From Piper betle (lineage: Eukaryota; Streptophyta; Magnoliopsida; Piperales; Piperaceae), in NCBI GenBank assembly GCA_033002965.1, contig JAURVB010005931.1, positions 1 through 64,000 on the forward strand: a stretch of DNA of 64,000 nt, read 5' to 3'. Numbering within the stretch: position 1 is the first letter of the stretch; each line of letters starts with the position of its first letter. This document shows positions 47,276 through 59,131 of the stretch, one piece after another. A model generated the notes under the pieces. The model was given only the letters and a program-made list of their open reading frames with translations. It was not told where the DNA came from and made no database searches. Position numbers and translations under genes: made by a program.

Positions 47276-48794
47276 TAAATAATGATATTTCCATGTTTTC
47301 TAAAGAATGTATTTTATATATACTATTCTAAGGTTGGGCATTTAATTCTTTATAGAGTTTACATTGTTTTTCATGCATAAAAAATTGTCTCCCCAGCCCC
47401 GCCCTCTCCCCACCCGACAAAAAAAGGTTTTATCATGATTCGATTTTAAGTTATGTGGAAAACCAAGAATGATGTTTGCAATTATAAATGTGAAACAATG
47501 CATCTTTGTGTAGCTATTATTAATGAACATGTTTTGGCATCGCCTATATTAAGTATAAGTATGGATATGGGAGTACACATACTTCTTTGTGCAACTTTGG
47601 CTACTTAGGATCTAAGTGCATATATTGGTAGAAACATTTCTTTGTATAATATTGATAGAAATGAAGATCTTAATTTGCCATTGCATTACATATATAATAA
47701 TATAACAATGATTATATAAGTACCTCCTATTCTAATTTTCCACTGTTCTCAGTACTACAATTTTTTTTCATATTTCTTGAAGTAATATAAATACATAAAA
47801 TCTGACCAGCTCATAATTTCTCTGTAAAATTTCGAGCTTCAAGTTGAGCATAGTAAAGCAGGCCCAAAGTTAATCTTGTGCCATTGGACTTCAAGTTCAA
47901 GGTTTATCAAGTAATATATCCGAACCAATTTGATTTCAATCGAGCGTTCTAAGTTCTCACTATAGTTTCAAAACTCGTTTTCTTCTTCAAAACTTGCCCA
48001 ATGTAATTCCACCTTCTGATTTGCTGACCGAACTGCATGGGTAACTCCCTTGTGATATATTTTATGATTGACTCATCATGTAATGTAATTAAAACTATTA
48101 AAATTTAATTTTTCTTTTAATTAGCAAAATCTATAATTTAAAGCAATGTAAACCATATATTTATAAAGTTACAAGTGTCAAAAGAGCAATATTATTCACT
48201 AAATTCATATAATGTTTTATTTATTTAATTGAAATATACAAATGATGTACTCCAGTCGGCTTGGCTCAATTTTAATTCAGCACCCTTCCATGGCTTGTCG
48301 ATTGGAGTAGGAGTCTTTAGTTTTTTCACCTAATGGTTCAAACATATGTATGGACATGAATTTTATATCGTCTACCAATATTTACTATATGAAACAATCC
48401 ATGCATTCGAACAACCTAGATACATATATGCCGAATTCTAACTAAGAAGACCCAGAAACTCTGGCATTTCATCATGCAAAACAGGAAGATGGTCAGTGCA
48501 TGGGAATGTTGTGATTATTATCCTTACACCTTTAGCATCCATTACACACCGCATATCTGTTAAAAGAAGAAGTGTATAGTGAAAGGCCTACCAAACTGCA
48601 CATTGGTTATCACCAGATATTCAAGTCAGATATATATGAGTAGCATTAGTGCAACATTCAGGAAGAACTGCAACACAGAGGGGAGAGTAGAACTATATAT
48701 CATCTATCTAAAGGTATCTCGTTTTCTTTTAATTTGTATGCACATATTCTTGTAATGTCACCAAATCTAATTCTTTATCTACATACACATATAT
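47276..48794. other. Intergenic, no gene seen
   Basis: AT-rich sequence. A short GTGGGGAGAGGGCGGGG stretch (minus strand) lies near 47395. Nothing else stands out. Confidence 0.4.
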
Positions 48795-49285
48795 ACGATT
48801 ATCATCTGGGTACTTCAGATTCCACAGCACATGCATACACAAAATAATATTTCCATCTGTTCCATGTTCTTAAGATCTAATTCATTCTCTGCAGACATAC
48901 ATATTAGATTAATATCATCTGGGTAATTAATATTCTTAAGATCTAATTCATTCTCTGCAGACATACATATTAGATTAATATCATCTGGGTAATTCATATT
49001 ATGTCAAATTAGTTGTAAAAAGACTAGATTTGCCAACAATGGAGAAGATGATGACTGTGCACAAAGGCACACACACACACACACACATATAGATTTTTTA
49101 TCATCTGGGTGATTCAGATTACACAGCACATGCATACACAATCAATATCCCATTCCATTATGGAATAATTTTGCATGTGTTATCTTATTCTGATTCATTA
49201 TCTGCATATATTCATATTAGACTAATATCATCTGGGTAATGCATAATATGTCAAATTAGTTGTGAAGAGACTAGATTTGCCAACA
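48795..49285 (+). repeat. Duplicated 5' region of the ubiquitin-like gene
   Basis: 48795-49065 and 49090-49310 are copies of one another. Each has ATCATCTGGGT-TTCAGATT and CACAGCACATGCATACACA, then CTGCATA/GCAGACAT and ATATTAGA-TAATATCATCTGG, then the start of the coding region (GACTAGATTTGCCAACAATG). The upstream copy retains an ATG and about 10 codons before running into a CA microsatellite at 49066-49088. Within it a 66-bp unit is itself tandemly doubled (48867-48932 and 48933-48998). This looks like unequal crossing-over that left a truncated start in front of the gene. Confidence 0.75.
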
Positions 49286-50071
49286 ATGGAGAAGTTGATA
49301 GTTGTTTACAAAGGCTGCAAACCACATTTAGCACCTTTCAATATCGTTGCCGGCGAAAACTGGAAAGTGACCGATATAAAGGCAGAAATCCAGGCAATGA
49401 CTGAGTTGCCCATGTCTTCCCAGCTGCTTATCATGAACAACCACCAAACTCTGTGGTCTTCTGACCACGAAAAGGTAGAAACACTACACTCATGGGAAGA
49501 GCCATTGGTACTCACCTTCTTTCCCAAGCTGCAATCACACCGGATACTATTTTTGCCACTCCATGTCCACAGGAAAGGCCACAACAATTTTTCCAAATTC
49601 GGTGTCCACATTGTATCCACCTCAAGTGTGTTGGAGCTAAAGATGTTGCTCGACAAAGAAGTAGGCATCCCTCCTAGCAGGCAAGACATTTTTGCCCTAT
49701 TGATCCCACACAATCAAGGTCCACTAGGTGTGCCCATGTTGGACTGGTACAAATTGGAGGATGTGCTACCCGACGCAATAGGGCAGTGCGAGATCTTCCT
49801 CACAGAGAAACAACGCACTAACCCTGAACCAGTGAAGGTGGTGGTGGTGGAATCGAGTTACCAGACTGTAGAAGCAACCTTTGAGATGGATCTTGGTCAT
49901 GACACTGTCAGCACCTTGAAGGTAGAAATCTGGCGTAGGGGGCTTGTTGCTAGAAGAAAGAACTTTACATTGCATAACATAATTGATCAAGACCTTGGAG
50001 CCAATTTGGCCTTCACTCTTAGTCAGTGGGGGGTTAAGGCCAACCAGACATTATACTTGACCATTTACTGA
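49286..50071 (+). CDS. Triple ubiquitin-like-domain protein
   Basis: A single exon encodes 261 residues with three ubiquitin-like repeats. Repeat 1 (about 1-80) has MEKLIVVYKG and DIKAEIQAMTELPMSSQLLI, like ubiquitin's helix and IPPDQQRLI turn. Repeat 2 (about 86-175) has SVLELKMLLDKEVGIPPSRQ, the closest match to the consensus. Repeat 3 (about 182-261) has VKVVVVES, VSTLKVEIWRR and a terminal NQTLYLTIY strand. None ends in the di-glycine needed for conjugation, and the repeats are strongly diverged, so this is a ubiquitin-like scaffold or recognition protein rather than a polyubiquitin. The ATG at 49286 is chosen over non-ATG extension; its context (CCAACAATGG) is good. A truncated copy of its start lies upstream. 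No membrane segment or signal peptide is visible. Function unknown. Confidence 0.75.
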   Translation: MEKLIVVYKGCKPHLAPFNIVAGENWKVTDIKAEIQAMTELPMSSQLLIMNNHQTLWSSDHEKVETLHSWEEPLVLTFFPKLQSHRILFLPLHVHRKGHNNFSKFGVHIVSTSSVLELKMLLDKEVGIPPSRQDIFALLIPHNQGPLGVPMLDWYKLEDVLPDAIGQCEIFLTEKQRTNPEPVKVVVVESSYQTVEATFEMDLGHDTVSTLKVEIWRRGLVARRKNFTLHNIIDQDLGANLAFTLSQWGVKANQTLYLTIY

Positions 50072-52300
50072 TCTTGTTGAATGTGCCAAGCAAATTAATA
50101 AGCTAGTGTTTTTTTTCTTTAATAACATATGTGTGGAGCTGCAATCACTTTATACTTATTTGGGTGATTGTAATTTCTTGTCGAGCATGCATTTGATACA
50201 TTTCATGCAGTGCAAATGGCTAGCTTTAGTGATTAAGGGAATGACTCGTGTTAAGTACTTGACAAAGTACTGTTCAATTTTATTAAGGTTATGGGTATAT
50301 CCTGACTAGAAGATAAATTTCTAAGTGATTGATCATGGCAACTGTATATTTGCGACATTCTTACTTTGGCAATAAATTATAGGACGACTTATGCATATGG
50401 TTGATCCACTAATTTGTAATTTAATTTGTTGACTCGTGTTCGGTCAAACCTAGGGCCTTCAAAGGGTGTCTAGACTAGGGCGGCATTGGAAATGTGTATG
50501 GCAGTCAAGGTGCTAATTATAAAATGTAGAGGGTTAGCATATAACTCTCTGGACATTTTCCACCACATCCACAACCTCCGCCCTAGCCTTGTCCTCTTCT
50601 TTTGGACCTCCTTCATAATTTCCCTTAATGATAAGTTAGATTGAAGAGCTTGTGAAATATTTTCCTTCCTCAACCGAACCTTTATTTAGTGGGTTTGTAA
50701 AGAACTCGTTAGTCTACAGTCATTCTTTCTAAATCTTTTGATTCTTCAATGACTACTACAATATCATCAAACTTGGAATCCAAAGATATTAATATCGTTT
50801 CTATTACATGAATTCTACCTAAAGTTTTACAATGCCTCTTTAGTTGAATAACTGCTGCTAAAATTCTTGTAAAATAATTTAACATAAAGCCATTTTCTTT
50901 TATATATAATAATTAAAATTCACATCGTAATATTTTGATGTGAATTTTCTTCACTTTTTCCTCCCTTTTCCAAAATTATATAAAATCTCACCGGCATCTC
51001 TGGAAGTATCTGTATTTGCTACTATCTCAAATAATCATTTTTCTATCGCTTGATAAATGATGAAGAAATTTTTTCCCCTTTTCTCTCTCTTCTCTTTATT
51101 CCCTCCTATCATTCTCTCCTTGTTAGGTTGGTCACCCTAGGAATGTTTTACCTCGAAGTTTAGGCTTATTTTGGTTCGCATAAAAAATATAAAAAAATAT
51201 CTGAAATCTATATATGATAATTCATGCAAAAAAACTTTTCCAAAAGAAATTTATTCATTTTGAGATTATTTTACTTTGAGATGTAAGTAAGACTTTGTGC
51301 AAAGTTCTCCCTACATTTCATCCCTGCGAATGACTCAAGCCAGGTTAGAGGCTTTGGAGTTGGCTCCACTCTATTATATGCCATCGGGTTTTACCATATT
51401 AATAAGGCTAGAGAGCAACACGCGAGTTTTGAACACACAAAATCCCAACACGGAGATGATTAGCAAATATAGAATGGTGTATAATTGTTTAAAATATAAT
51501 CACAATCATAGTTGGAAAAATAATATCCACCATCCTTGTTATTTAATTATATTCAGTCCCAAATTATTCAACTACTAATTGTAAGTTATTTTTGAAAAAA
51601 TAAAAGTGAACATGAGATCAGGATAAGTGTATATTATAACTAATATGAAGACCATGCTTATAAAATGTTTGTTCTTCAGATTTCATGTGCATAATGCATT
51701 TGTTTACACACCTAACAACCTTCTATTTAAAGCTGGCTTCAACTTGCACATAAACATATATCAACTTGAGATTTATATATATTTAGAAATTTCAACCCAG
51801 GAAAACAAAACGAGAATTTTTAAGATGGATATTACTAAAGACGCCAAAGTATGTAACACGAATATTATCGCCACAAATAAAAATGATTTCAAAGATAATT
51901 TTTATCCACTTAATGAACCAACTTATTATGATTAAAATTGTATAGTTATACCTTATTGGTGGAAGAACTAGACCATGAAGATTATTTTTATTTTTATAAG
52001 TAAATGATTTTCAAAAATTTAAATTATCAGCTTATGTTAATTGTAATCACTCCCTTGAAATAAACCAAAATGAATGCTTTTCTATGTACTGTGCTGATAA
52101 AAATGAATTTAAATCACAATAAAGATGATTTTATCCATTTAAAATTGTCTACTATTTATAAAAAAGTTCACATATAATGTACATTTCATTAACCATAAGT
52201 GGATAATAATAATAATAATCATTCATTTAAAAATAAAAAGAGCAGGAGTGTTCATAAGTGTGTGTTCCGTTAACGGCAACTAAGTGCATTATTCATGGTT
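50072..52300. other. Intergenic, no gene seen
   Basis: This is 3' flank of the ubiquitin-like gene followed by AT-rich DNA. A minus-strand frame at 50470-50673 and plus-strand frames at 51297-51578 and 51627-51935 show no family resemblance. An ATAATAATAATAATA run lies near 52205. Confidence 0.4.
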
Positions 52301-52658
52301 TAGGGGTGAGCAAAGTTTGGCCCACACCGCAAAAACCGTGAGAACTAGACATAATAAGAAATTCGGTTCACTTTGTATAAAATTAGGGTCAATTTTTGGT
52401 TGGGCCAATCAGGTGAACTGAGAGGGTAGATAAATTTTGGTTTCAGCTTTTGATGAAAATTTTAGCAAATCATGTCGTGTATCATGGTTTTTTTTAAAAA
52501 AAATTTCTGTTTTAACCCAAACTTAATTGACCCGACCGAAATAAATCAGTCGGTTTGGATTCGGTTTGGGACCATAGTACGGTTCGGGTCTTTTTCAAAT
52601 TTCATGAACCAAAGTATAATTACTTACCCGACTGAATTCTCACAGCAGCTCACTCCTA
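52301..52658. mobile_element. hAT-type MITE
   Basis: It starts TAGGGGTGAGCA and ends GCAGCTCACTCCTA, imperfect inverted termini of the same class as the element at 28806-29271. Internally it has GGTTCGGGT/GACCCGACC-like motifs. CATGG is present on both sides, a partial match to an 8-bp target duplication. Confidence 0.6.
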
Positions 52659-53348
52659 CATGGCTCGGTGGTGGATGATGTACCAGATGGCATTCCACTG
52701 CATGGCGTCTCTAATAATTTTTCTTTTTGAAATCATTTTGTTGAAACTTCGCTCCATTTTGGCAAGAAGTGCGAAAACAGACTTCATCTTTGTTTTCACC
52801 GTGAAATTCCCATGTTCAATTCTTGGTTTTATCTTGAGCAACGACTTTTCATATAGTTTGATCCCTCTGTTCTTCTCATTGTTGGGATTTGAAGCGCTAG
52901 TTTCATCTCTTGCTCAATTTGTTTACAGTTTTCCATACCCTACGAATATAAGATCTTTTGACTTACCCATCTCAAGAACCTTGTATTTCTGCATCTATTC
53001 ATCCTCCCAATGATCATCGTTATGATTTTTTGGGTTCTCAGTTTTCAGACATCAAAATTCACAAGCAATCTTAAAATGCAAAAGCTCCTGCATTGAAAGA
53101 GGTAAGTGCTTCCCTTTTGAAAGTTGCTTAATTCTGTTAAGTAATGTTGGTTTTAATTTACTTCTGAATTGTTGAAAAAAACTTTTTAGACCAATTATAT
53201 TGACCACCTACTATTTTCCAACTCCTTCGTTTTTCTCTTTAGGGGTGCGGTGTGTCTATCCAATTTCCTAGATCATAATTGAAGCCATTCATTTCTTATA
53301 TTATCTTGCACAAAACAGGCCTGTGTTTGTTACCACTCAAAATCGTAG
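52659..53348. other. Upstream region of the resistance-gene relic
   Basis: A 117-codon plus-strand frame at 52660-53013 is hydrophobic, but I recognise no family in it. It may be incidental or an unassigned upstream exon. Confidence 0.3.
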
Positions 53349-56035
53349 ATGATGGATAACCTTATTAGCCCTGCTGAAAAGGTTTTGAACAATGCATATG
53401 CTTGCCTGCCGTTCGACAATTTAACTATGGTATGAACATTCTACGGAACAAGGAGAACCTTAAAGCTTTAAAGACCAGATTGCACAAGGTATATGTGGAG
53501 ATCAAAGGTAAGATGGATTTTGGCAATTATGCTTCCACCATCATTCATTAAACCAGGACTGGAGTGGCAGCAGAATGCAGAAGCAATTGAGAAAAAAATA
53601 GAGGAGCTTGTGGCTGACATTGAGCAACACTGGCAGTGTTTTAGTAATTGCTGTCCTAACTATCTGAATGGCTTTAAGAGTGGAAACAAGGTGGTAGACT
53701 ATGTAGAAGAAATAAAGGTGTGCTTGAAAAGTTCAGAAGAAAATATGAAGGATATGGCAGATTAAAAGATTGAAAGTCTTTAAGGGATGTCGTGAAGAAG
53801 CAAAGGTATGTCGAAGGTGATGTGAGAATAAGGTTGAACTAATCAAGTCCAAGGTTTTGATTTCAGATCAAGTTCAAGAATGGTTGGACAATATCAAGCC
53901 AATCCATGATGAACTGGAAACAATTGAGCGTAATTTTGATGAAGTTGTCTCAGGAAATGCCTCCTGTGAATAATGATATAAGTTTGGCTCAAATGTAAGG
54001 GAGAGGCTTGAATGTGCAAATTCATTGAAAAGCGAAGGAGATATTATTGCCCATGAGGTGGATAAAATCATTGAGTCTGTGAAAAAGGCAGAGGGGAGCA
54101 TGTCTTCCTTGATGGGAGCCATGAAAGAATTGGTAGCAAGAAAAGCTGATGTCCAATCCAAGATTGACAGTATCATTAATGAGTTCAAAGAACCATGGAG
54201 ACATGTACAAGAATGGCTGGTGAGTGTTATCGGCTTGAAAACAGATTCAGATTCAAATATTTTCCAAAATGTTGCCGACCCGTTTCGTACTTCTCAAGTA
54301 ACTGAAATGCAATCATCATAGTTATTGGTCAATCTGAAGTTGTGCAAGAGGTGAAACACTTAATTGAAGGCGAAAATGTATGCATAATTGGAATTTATGG
54401 TCCAGGTGTTGGGAAGACTACCATCTTATACACCATCAACAATGATGTTGAAGAGAACTGGGGGTTTGATATTGTTATCTTTGTGGTTATAATTCAGACA
54501 ATTAACATAATAAATGTCCAAACAACAATCATGAGCAGGATTGGTTTGTTTCAGAGTGGAAATGAAATAGGGAACCGACAAAAAATTTTCAAAGCATTAT
54601 CTCAAAAGAGGTTCATGATATTGTTCGATGGCATATGGAAATATTTAAACCTTGAAGAGATTGGGATTCCCCTTATTCACATCAAGAAAAAAATTCCAAT
54701 ATAATTTTCACTACCCAACCAGAAGATTTAGTTGAGCAAATGGATGCGCAGAAGGTAAGAGTCAAGATCTTGGAGCCCCCTGATGTATGGCTGCTTTTTA
54801 AAGAATCTATGGGGAGTACACTCTCAAACTACTTGATGAAATTCCTGAATTAGCAAAACAAGTTGCTAAAGAATGCAAGGGATTGTCATTGGCAGTAGTG
54901 GTTATTGGGAGGGCCATGAAAGGCAAAAGCATCCAGGGATGTGGAGATCTTCTTTGGCATCTTTGCAACAATCTAAACCAGAGATTGCTGGTACAGAAAA
55001 GGGATTGTATGGACGTTTGAGGTTGTGTTATGATAATTTAGCAAGTGATGACTTAAGAAGTTGCTTTCTTTATTGTTTATCGTTTCCTGAAGGCTATCTA
55101 ATTAGAAAAGTGGATCTGATTCGCTATTGGACGGGAGAAGGATTTCTTGATGGTTTTGACAGTTTGGAACAGATTTACGATAAAGGCAATGGAATCATTG
55201 AAACTCTCAAATTGACATGTCTTGTAGAGAGTGAGGAAGAATGTTACAAAGATGGCATTAAGATGCATGACGTAATTAGGGACATGGCCTTATGGATTGT
55301 ATCAGATACCAAAATGGAGAAGGGGTACATTTCCGATATGTACTGGCGAAAGTGAAGTGCCTAAGGTTGGTGTGCGGAAGGTTGCTCAAAGAATCAATCT
55401 AACGGATAATCGGGCAGTACAAGAAGTTGGCTTGCCAGTTGAATGTCACAAGCTTTGTGCCTTGTTGCTCCATCTCAGCATATTGGAGATGGTGACAGAT
55501 GATTTCTTCCTCTTCTTAACAATGCTCAAAGTCTTGAATCTATCCTACACCAACATCAAAAAGCTTCCCAGTGCAACTGGCAGTTTGGTTGAGCTTGGTT
55601 ATCTAAATCTGTCCATGAAACATCTACAAGAGTTGCCCTTCGAATTAGGAAATCTTTTCAAGCTCAAGTATTTGGAGACTGGGGGTCCAGAGTATCCCTC
55701 AAAAACATGATAACCCAGCTTCACGAACTGCGTATTCTTCAAATTTGGTGGAATTTAGAGTCAGTTGAAATTGACATGGATGACTTAGAATATCTACCAC
55801 ATCTAGGAGAACTTGGTCTCTCCATTGCAACTTCTCCCACCCTTGTTAAACTAGCAGGCTCTTCCAAATTGACTAAGTGTGTCTCACATTGGCATCTAGA
55901 AGGTTGTGATGGTGGCTTAGCTCTCTCCAATTTCAAGTAGAGTTTAAGGCCATGAATAGTCTTGGGGACCTTTACATCTACAGTTGTGTTTCTTTGAAGG
56001 AAGGTATATCTAGTGGGGATGATCATAGATGGTAA
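53349..56035 (+). pseudogene. CC-NB-ARC-LRR (RPS2/RPS5-like) resistance gene relic
   Basis: The order of a plant CNL immune receptor is preserved across several frames. A coiled-coil start (MMDNLISPAEKVLNNAYACL at 53349, RNKENLKALKTRLHKVYVEI) is followed by a helical segment to about 54320. The P-loop is GIYGPGVGKTT at about 54390. Kinase-2 is FMILFDGIW at about 54612, and an NIIFTTQPEDLVEQM block follows near 54700. GLSLAVVVIG near 54880 replaces the usual GLPLA. The winged-helix CFLYCLSFPEGYLI and MHDVIRDMALWIV lie at 55053-55300. Leucine-rich repeats run from about 55450 to 56010 (LKVLNLSYTNIKKLP, LVELGYLNLS). In-frame stops near 53428, 53763, 54319 and 54702, and shifts near 54815, 55000 and 55330, break it. 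The kinase-2 second aspartate is glycine. Such receptors detect pathogen effectors; this copy cannot make a full protein. Confidence 0.9.
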
Positions 56036-57387
56036 ATTTTCTTAGCAGATCGGCTGATCTGTTGGAACAAGAGTTGGACATAAACACATATTTGTTATGT
56101 TTTTTATTTGTTCAATATCGTTATACGTACTTAATAGTTTCACCGTGAAATTCTCTCCACAGGTAACAATTATCTAGGAGTGAATTTTTGGAGAAGAAAG
56201 CGCCGCGGAATCTACCATTGGCTTACTAGTTAAATGATATTAATTGTTTCTGAACTTTTAGAATTTTACTATTTGTTTGTATATAATTAGCTGGGAAACC
56301 TGATACGACTCATAAGAGCTAGGTTTATTAAAATTGAGACTTGTTATTTTCGATGTTGTTATTTGAGTATTATATATATGTTGTAATGGACAAATTATTT
56401 GTACTTAGAATAATTATTACTTGCACTTCTTGACATATTAAATGCCATTTCTAATGCTTATTGATGATTATATGTTGCATGTAAGCTATATTTTTAATTA
56501 TTTTATGTGTTGTTTTATCGCAGATCGTGTTGTCAGACCAAAAGTGGTGCCCGCTCTGGTTATGAAATGGGGCAGGTCATCACTATTTATATATTAAAAT
56601 GTTGGAGGCAAGGTGATTTGGGTAAATATAAATGTGATTAATATCTAACGGAGCTTTTTTTATTTATTTAATTATATTATGTATTTAGTAGGAAGTTTTA
56701 TCATTAACGTGATATTGCCTCCGCTTGCACGTTAGGAACAAGATTGACATGGGACGTATGATGAGCTTGAGAGCATTAAGGATGAACCTCTTGAAAACAT
56801 ATTTGTTACGAGCAAGATCTATGTTATGATTTGTGGGATGGTGTATCCCTCATATATATAGCTTTGTTTTTGTTGACTAAAGTGTTGTAACTAATGTATA
56901 CAAAAAATTTACTCGCATTTGTGTTGTGATAATTCAAACTTATTCTTACATTTAATATCTACTTAGGTAAAATCTTATTTATTAGCGAGAATGAATTACA
57001 AATCTTTAATTTTTTGTTAACCACTCTTTAAAATATGACTTAAGCCTATGTTATACTTTAAGCTGAGTCATTATAAATAGTATTAGAGAAACCTGGTTCA
57101 GTGTTTGATAGTGGGCTAAAGTAGGGATGTTGGCTAGACTTGTTTATTATTAGCCAAAGAAGGACATAGGCATGTTGTAACATTAATTATGAAAAATTAT
57201 CGAGAAACTATATTGATCTTAATGCTCTCAACGTTGGCTACATGTTTTGAGAGTGGGTTTATGCATGACCAATCTTCTAAAAAAGATGAAAGGAATTGGT
57301 GGATTGTTTTTTTTTGAAAAGGAAATTAGGTGGATGCTAGTTAAAATGGTAGTCCCTGCCCAACTTTGGCTCGACCTGAACTAAGCG
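56036..57387. other. 3' flank and repeat remnants
   Basis: No gene. A single TRIM-like unit (TTCTTACATTTAATATCTA, then GTTAACCACTCTTTAAAA) lies at about 56930-57090, related to the array at 16.6-17.6 kb. Confidence 0.4.
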
Positions 57388-57533
57388 CAAATTGATTGGC
57401 CAAGTCATCTAATGTTGTTATAGGTTGGCTTGGCTTAAGTGTAAATAAACATGCTAAGGGCAAATTGCTTGGCCAAGTCATCTAATGCTATTATAGGTTG
57501 GCTTGGCTTAAGTGTAAATAAACGTGCCTAAGT
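57388..57533 (+). repeat. Two-copy 73-bp tandem repeat
   Basis: CAAATTG-TTGGCCAAGTCATC starts at 57388 and 57461. Both units include GTTGGCTTGGCTTAAGTGTA. The two copies are nearly identical. Confidence 0.7.
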
Positions 57534-57655
57534 AATTTCATCAAAATCGTTAAGCATACTGGAAGATCTATAGAACATCGCAATTAATATATTGGATATC
57601 GGATCTTAATTGTTTAGGTATTATATGTAAGATTATTTATAGTATATTGCAACTA

Positions 57656-58440
57656 AGAGTGTAGAATCCAACTGGATGCCGCCAAATCCAGTCAGAACAT
57701 GGGTGTCTAGGGATTGGGAGGTTTTTGGCTAGCTCATGATAGTTCCTAAGAAGGTTTTTGATAATTCTAGGGATTGGGAGGTGGAAGTTGCACATGATTT
57801 TGTTTATTATCTTGGGCCCTTTCAGCCCCCCCAACCAAGAGGTTTTTGGCTGGCTCATGATAGTTCCTAAGAAGGTTTTTGATAATTCTAGGGATTGGGA
57901 GGTGGAAGTTGCACATGATTTTGTTTATTATCTTGGGCCCTTTCGGCTCCCCAACCAAGTTCTGATACCACTGTCGAGCCCTTTGGAACCCTAAAAGGGA
58001 TTTGCAATAGGTGTCACGGGCCTCTCTTAATCTAAAAGTTAACTCAAGGAATAAGGTTTTCCTATTAGCTTATATAAAACTCACCAACATCATCCACAAC
58101 TGATGTGGGGTAAATCCAACAACTCCCCTTATATACAACTCACCAACATCATCCACGATTGATGTGGGATAAACCCAATGACTCTCATTCACACATCCGG
58201 TGACCCCAAAACTATCATCGTCAAATAAACTCCCCTTAAATCGATAGGCAATAGGTGTTATGGGCCTCTCTTTATCCAAAAGTTAACTCAAGGAATAAGG
58301 CTTTCCCATTAGCCTATATACAACTCACCAACATCATTCATGACCAATGTGAGATAAACCCCAACAACTCTCCTTATATACAACTCACCAACATCATCCA
58401 CGACCGATGTGGGATAAACCCTACTCCCCTTCACACATCG
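57656..58440 (-). mobile_element. Minus-strand TRIM copies with rearranged LTRs
   Basis: The same family as at 37.3-39.3 kb, reversed. A full LTR lies at 57972-58121, reading TGTTGGATTTACCCCACATC to GGGCTCGACA on the minus strand, one base from a TGGTATCAGAAC primer site at 57959-57970. The internal part is partly doubled: a 121-bp unit starts at 57720 and again at 57841. Above 58121 lie at least three partial LTRs (near 58130, 58245-58365 and 58372-58420), each next to an ACTCCCCTTA polypurine-tract complement. This records repeated recombination between short LTRs. Confidence 0.7.
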
Positions 58441-58748
58441 GGTGACCCCAAAACTATCATCGTCTCACAAACTCCCCTTAAATCAGACGGTAACCACCTA
58501 GCAAACTCCACTCAAACCACCCTTAAATTAGATGGCAACTACCTGGCAAACTCTACTCAAACCACGAAGGAAACAACCAAACCACCATGAAGGAAACAAC
58601 AACAACCAAACCACACCTTAAATCAAACGGCAACCACCTAGCAAACTGGACTCAAACTACCCTTAAATCAGTGAGCAACCACTTGGCAAACTCCACTCAA
58701 ACTATGAAGGAAACAACAACTAAACCACCATGAAGGAAACAACAACAA
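58441..58748 (-). repeat. Degenerate tandem repeats from TRIM internal sequence
   Basis: A ~46-bp motif (CCTTAAATCAGACGG, then CCACCTAGCAAACTCCACTC) recurs at least four times, mixed with ATGAAGGAAACAACAAC blocks. The motif is the reverse complement of the TRIM internal region around the polypurine tract (compare 37530-37590). It ends where a gypsy pol tail begins. Confidence 0.6.
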
Positions 58749-58750
58749 AA

Positions 58751-59131
58751 ACCTATCAGCTGTGCATGACGTCTTCCACGTGTCAATGTTGAAGAAGTAT
58801 CACCCTGACAACTCTCATGTTGTCAGCTTCAAAGAGGTAGAGCTGCAATCAGACCTGACGTACCCATAAGATGCAGTCCAAATCGTGGAACGAAGGGTGA
58901 AGATTCTCCGAAGAAAAGAAGTTCCCCTAGTGCGAGTGCAATGGACCAAACGAGGAGTTGAGGAAGCTATGTGGGAACGGGAAGATGAGATGAGGAAGCA
59001 ATACCCGGAGTTGTTCGAGCAACCAGCTTCACAACTAGGTACTACGCCAACACTTACATTTAGATGAGGAACATGGTTGAAACTTCCTTGGTTAAAATTT
59101 TGAGGACGAAATTTTTCTAAGGAGGGAAGGT
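58751..59131 (+). pseudogene. Chromodomain-type Ty3/gypsy pol C-terminus and polypurine tract
   Basis: The frame reads AVHDVFHVSMLKKYHPD, then DAVQIVERRVKILRRKEVPL and VEEAMWEREDEMRKQYPELF, the standard end of Tekay/Del-type chromovirus polyproteins with its chromodomain-like tail. One in-frame TAA at 58867 replaces an expected sense codon, and everything upstream (integrase, reverse transcriptase) is missing, replaced by TRIM-derived repeats. AATTTTGAGGACGAAATTTT and a purine-rich tract (AAGGAGGGAAGG, up to 59131) lead directly into the 3' LTR. Confidence 0.85.

Noticed and set aside
48815..48997. A minus-strand frame with a 22-residue internal repeat
   Set aside because: It is the shadow of the 66-bp DNA tandem repeat in the duplicated 5' region, not a protein repeat.
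49262..49285. Upstream in-frame start for the triple ubiquitin-like gene
   Set aside because: The codon at 49262 is GTG; the ATG at 49286 begins the first ubiquitin-like strand.
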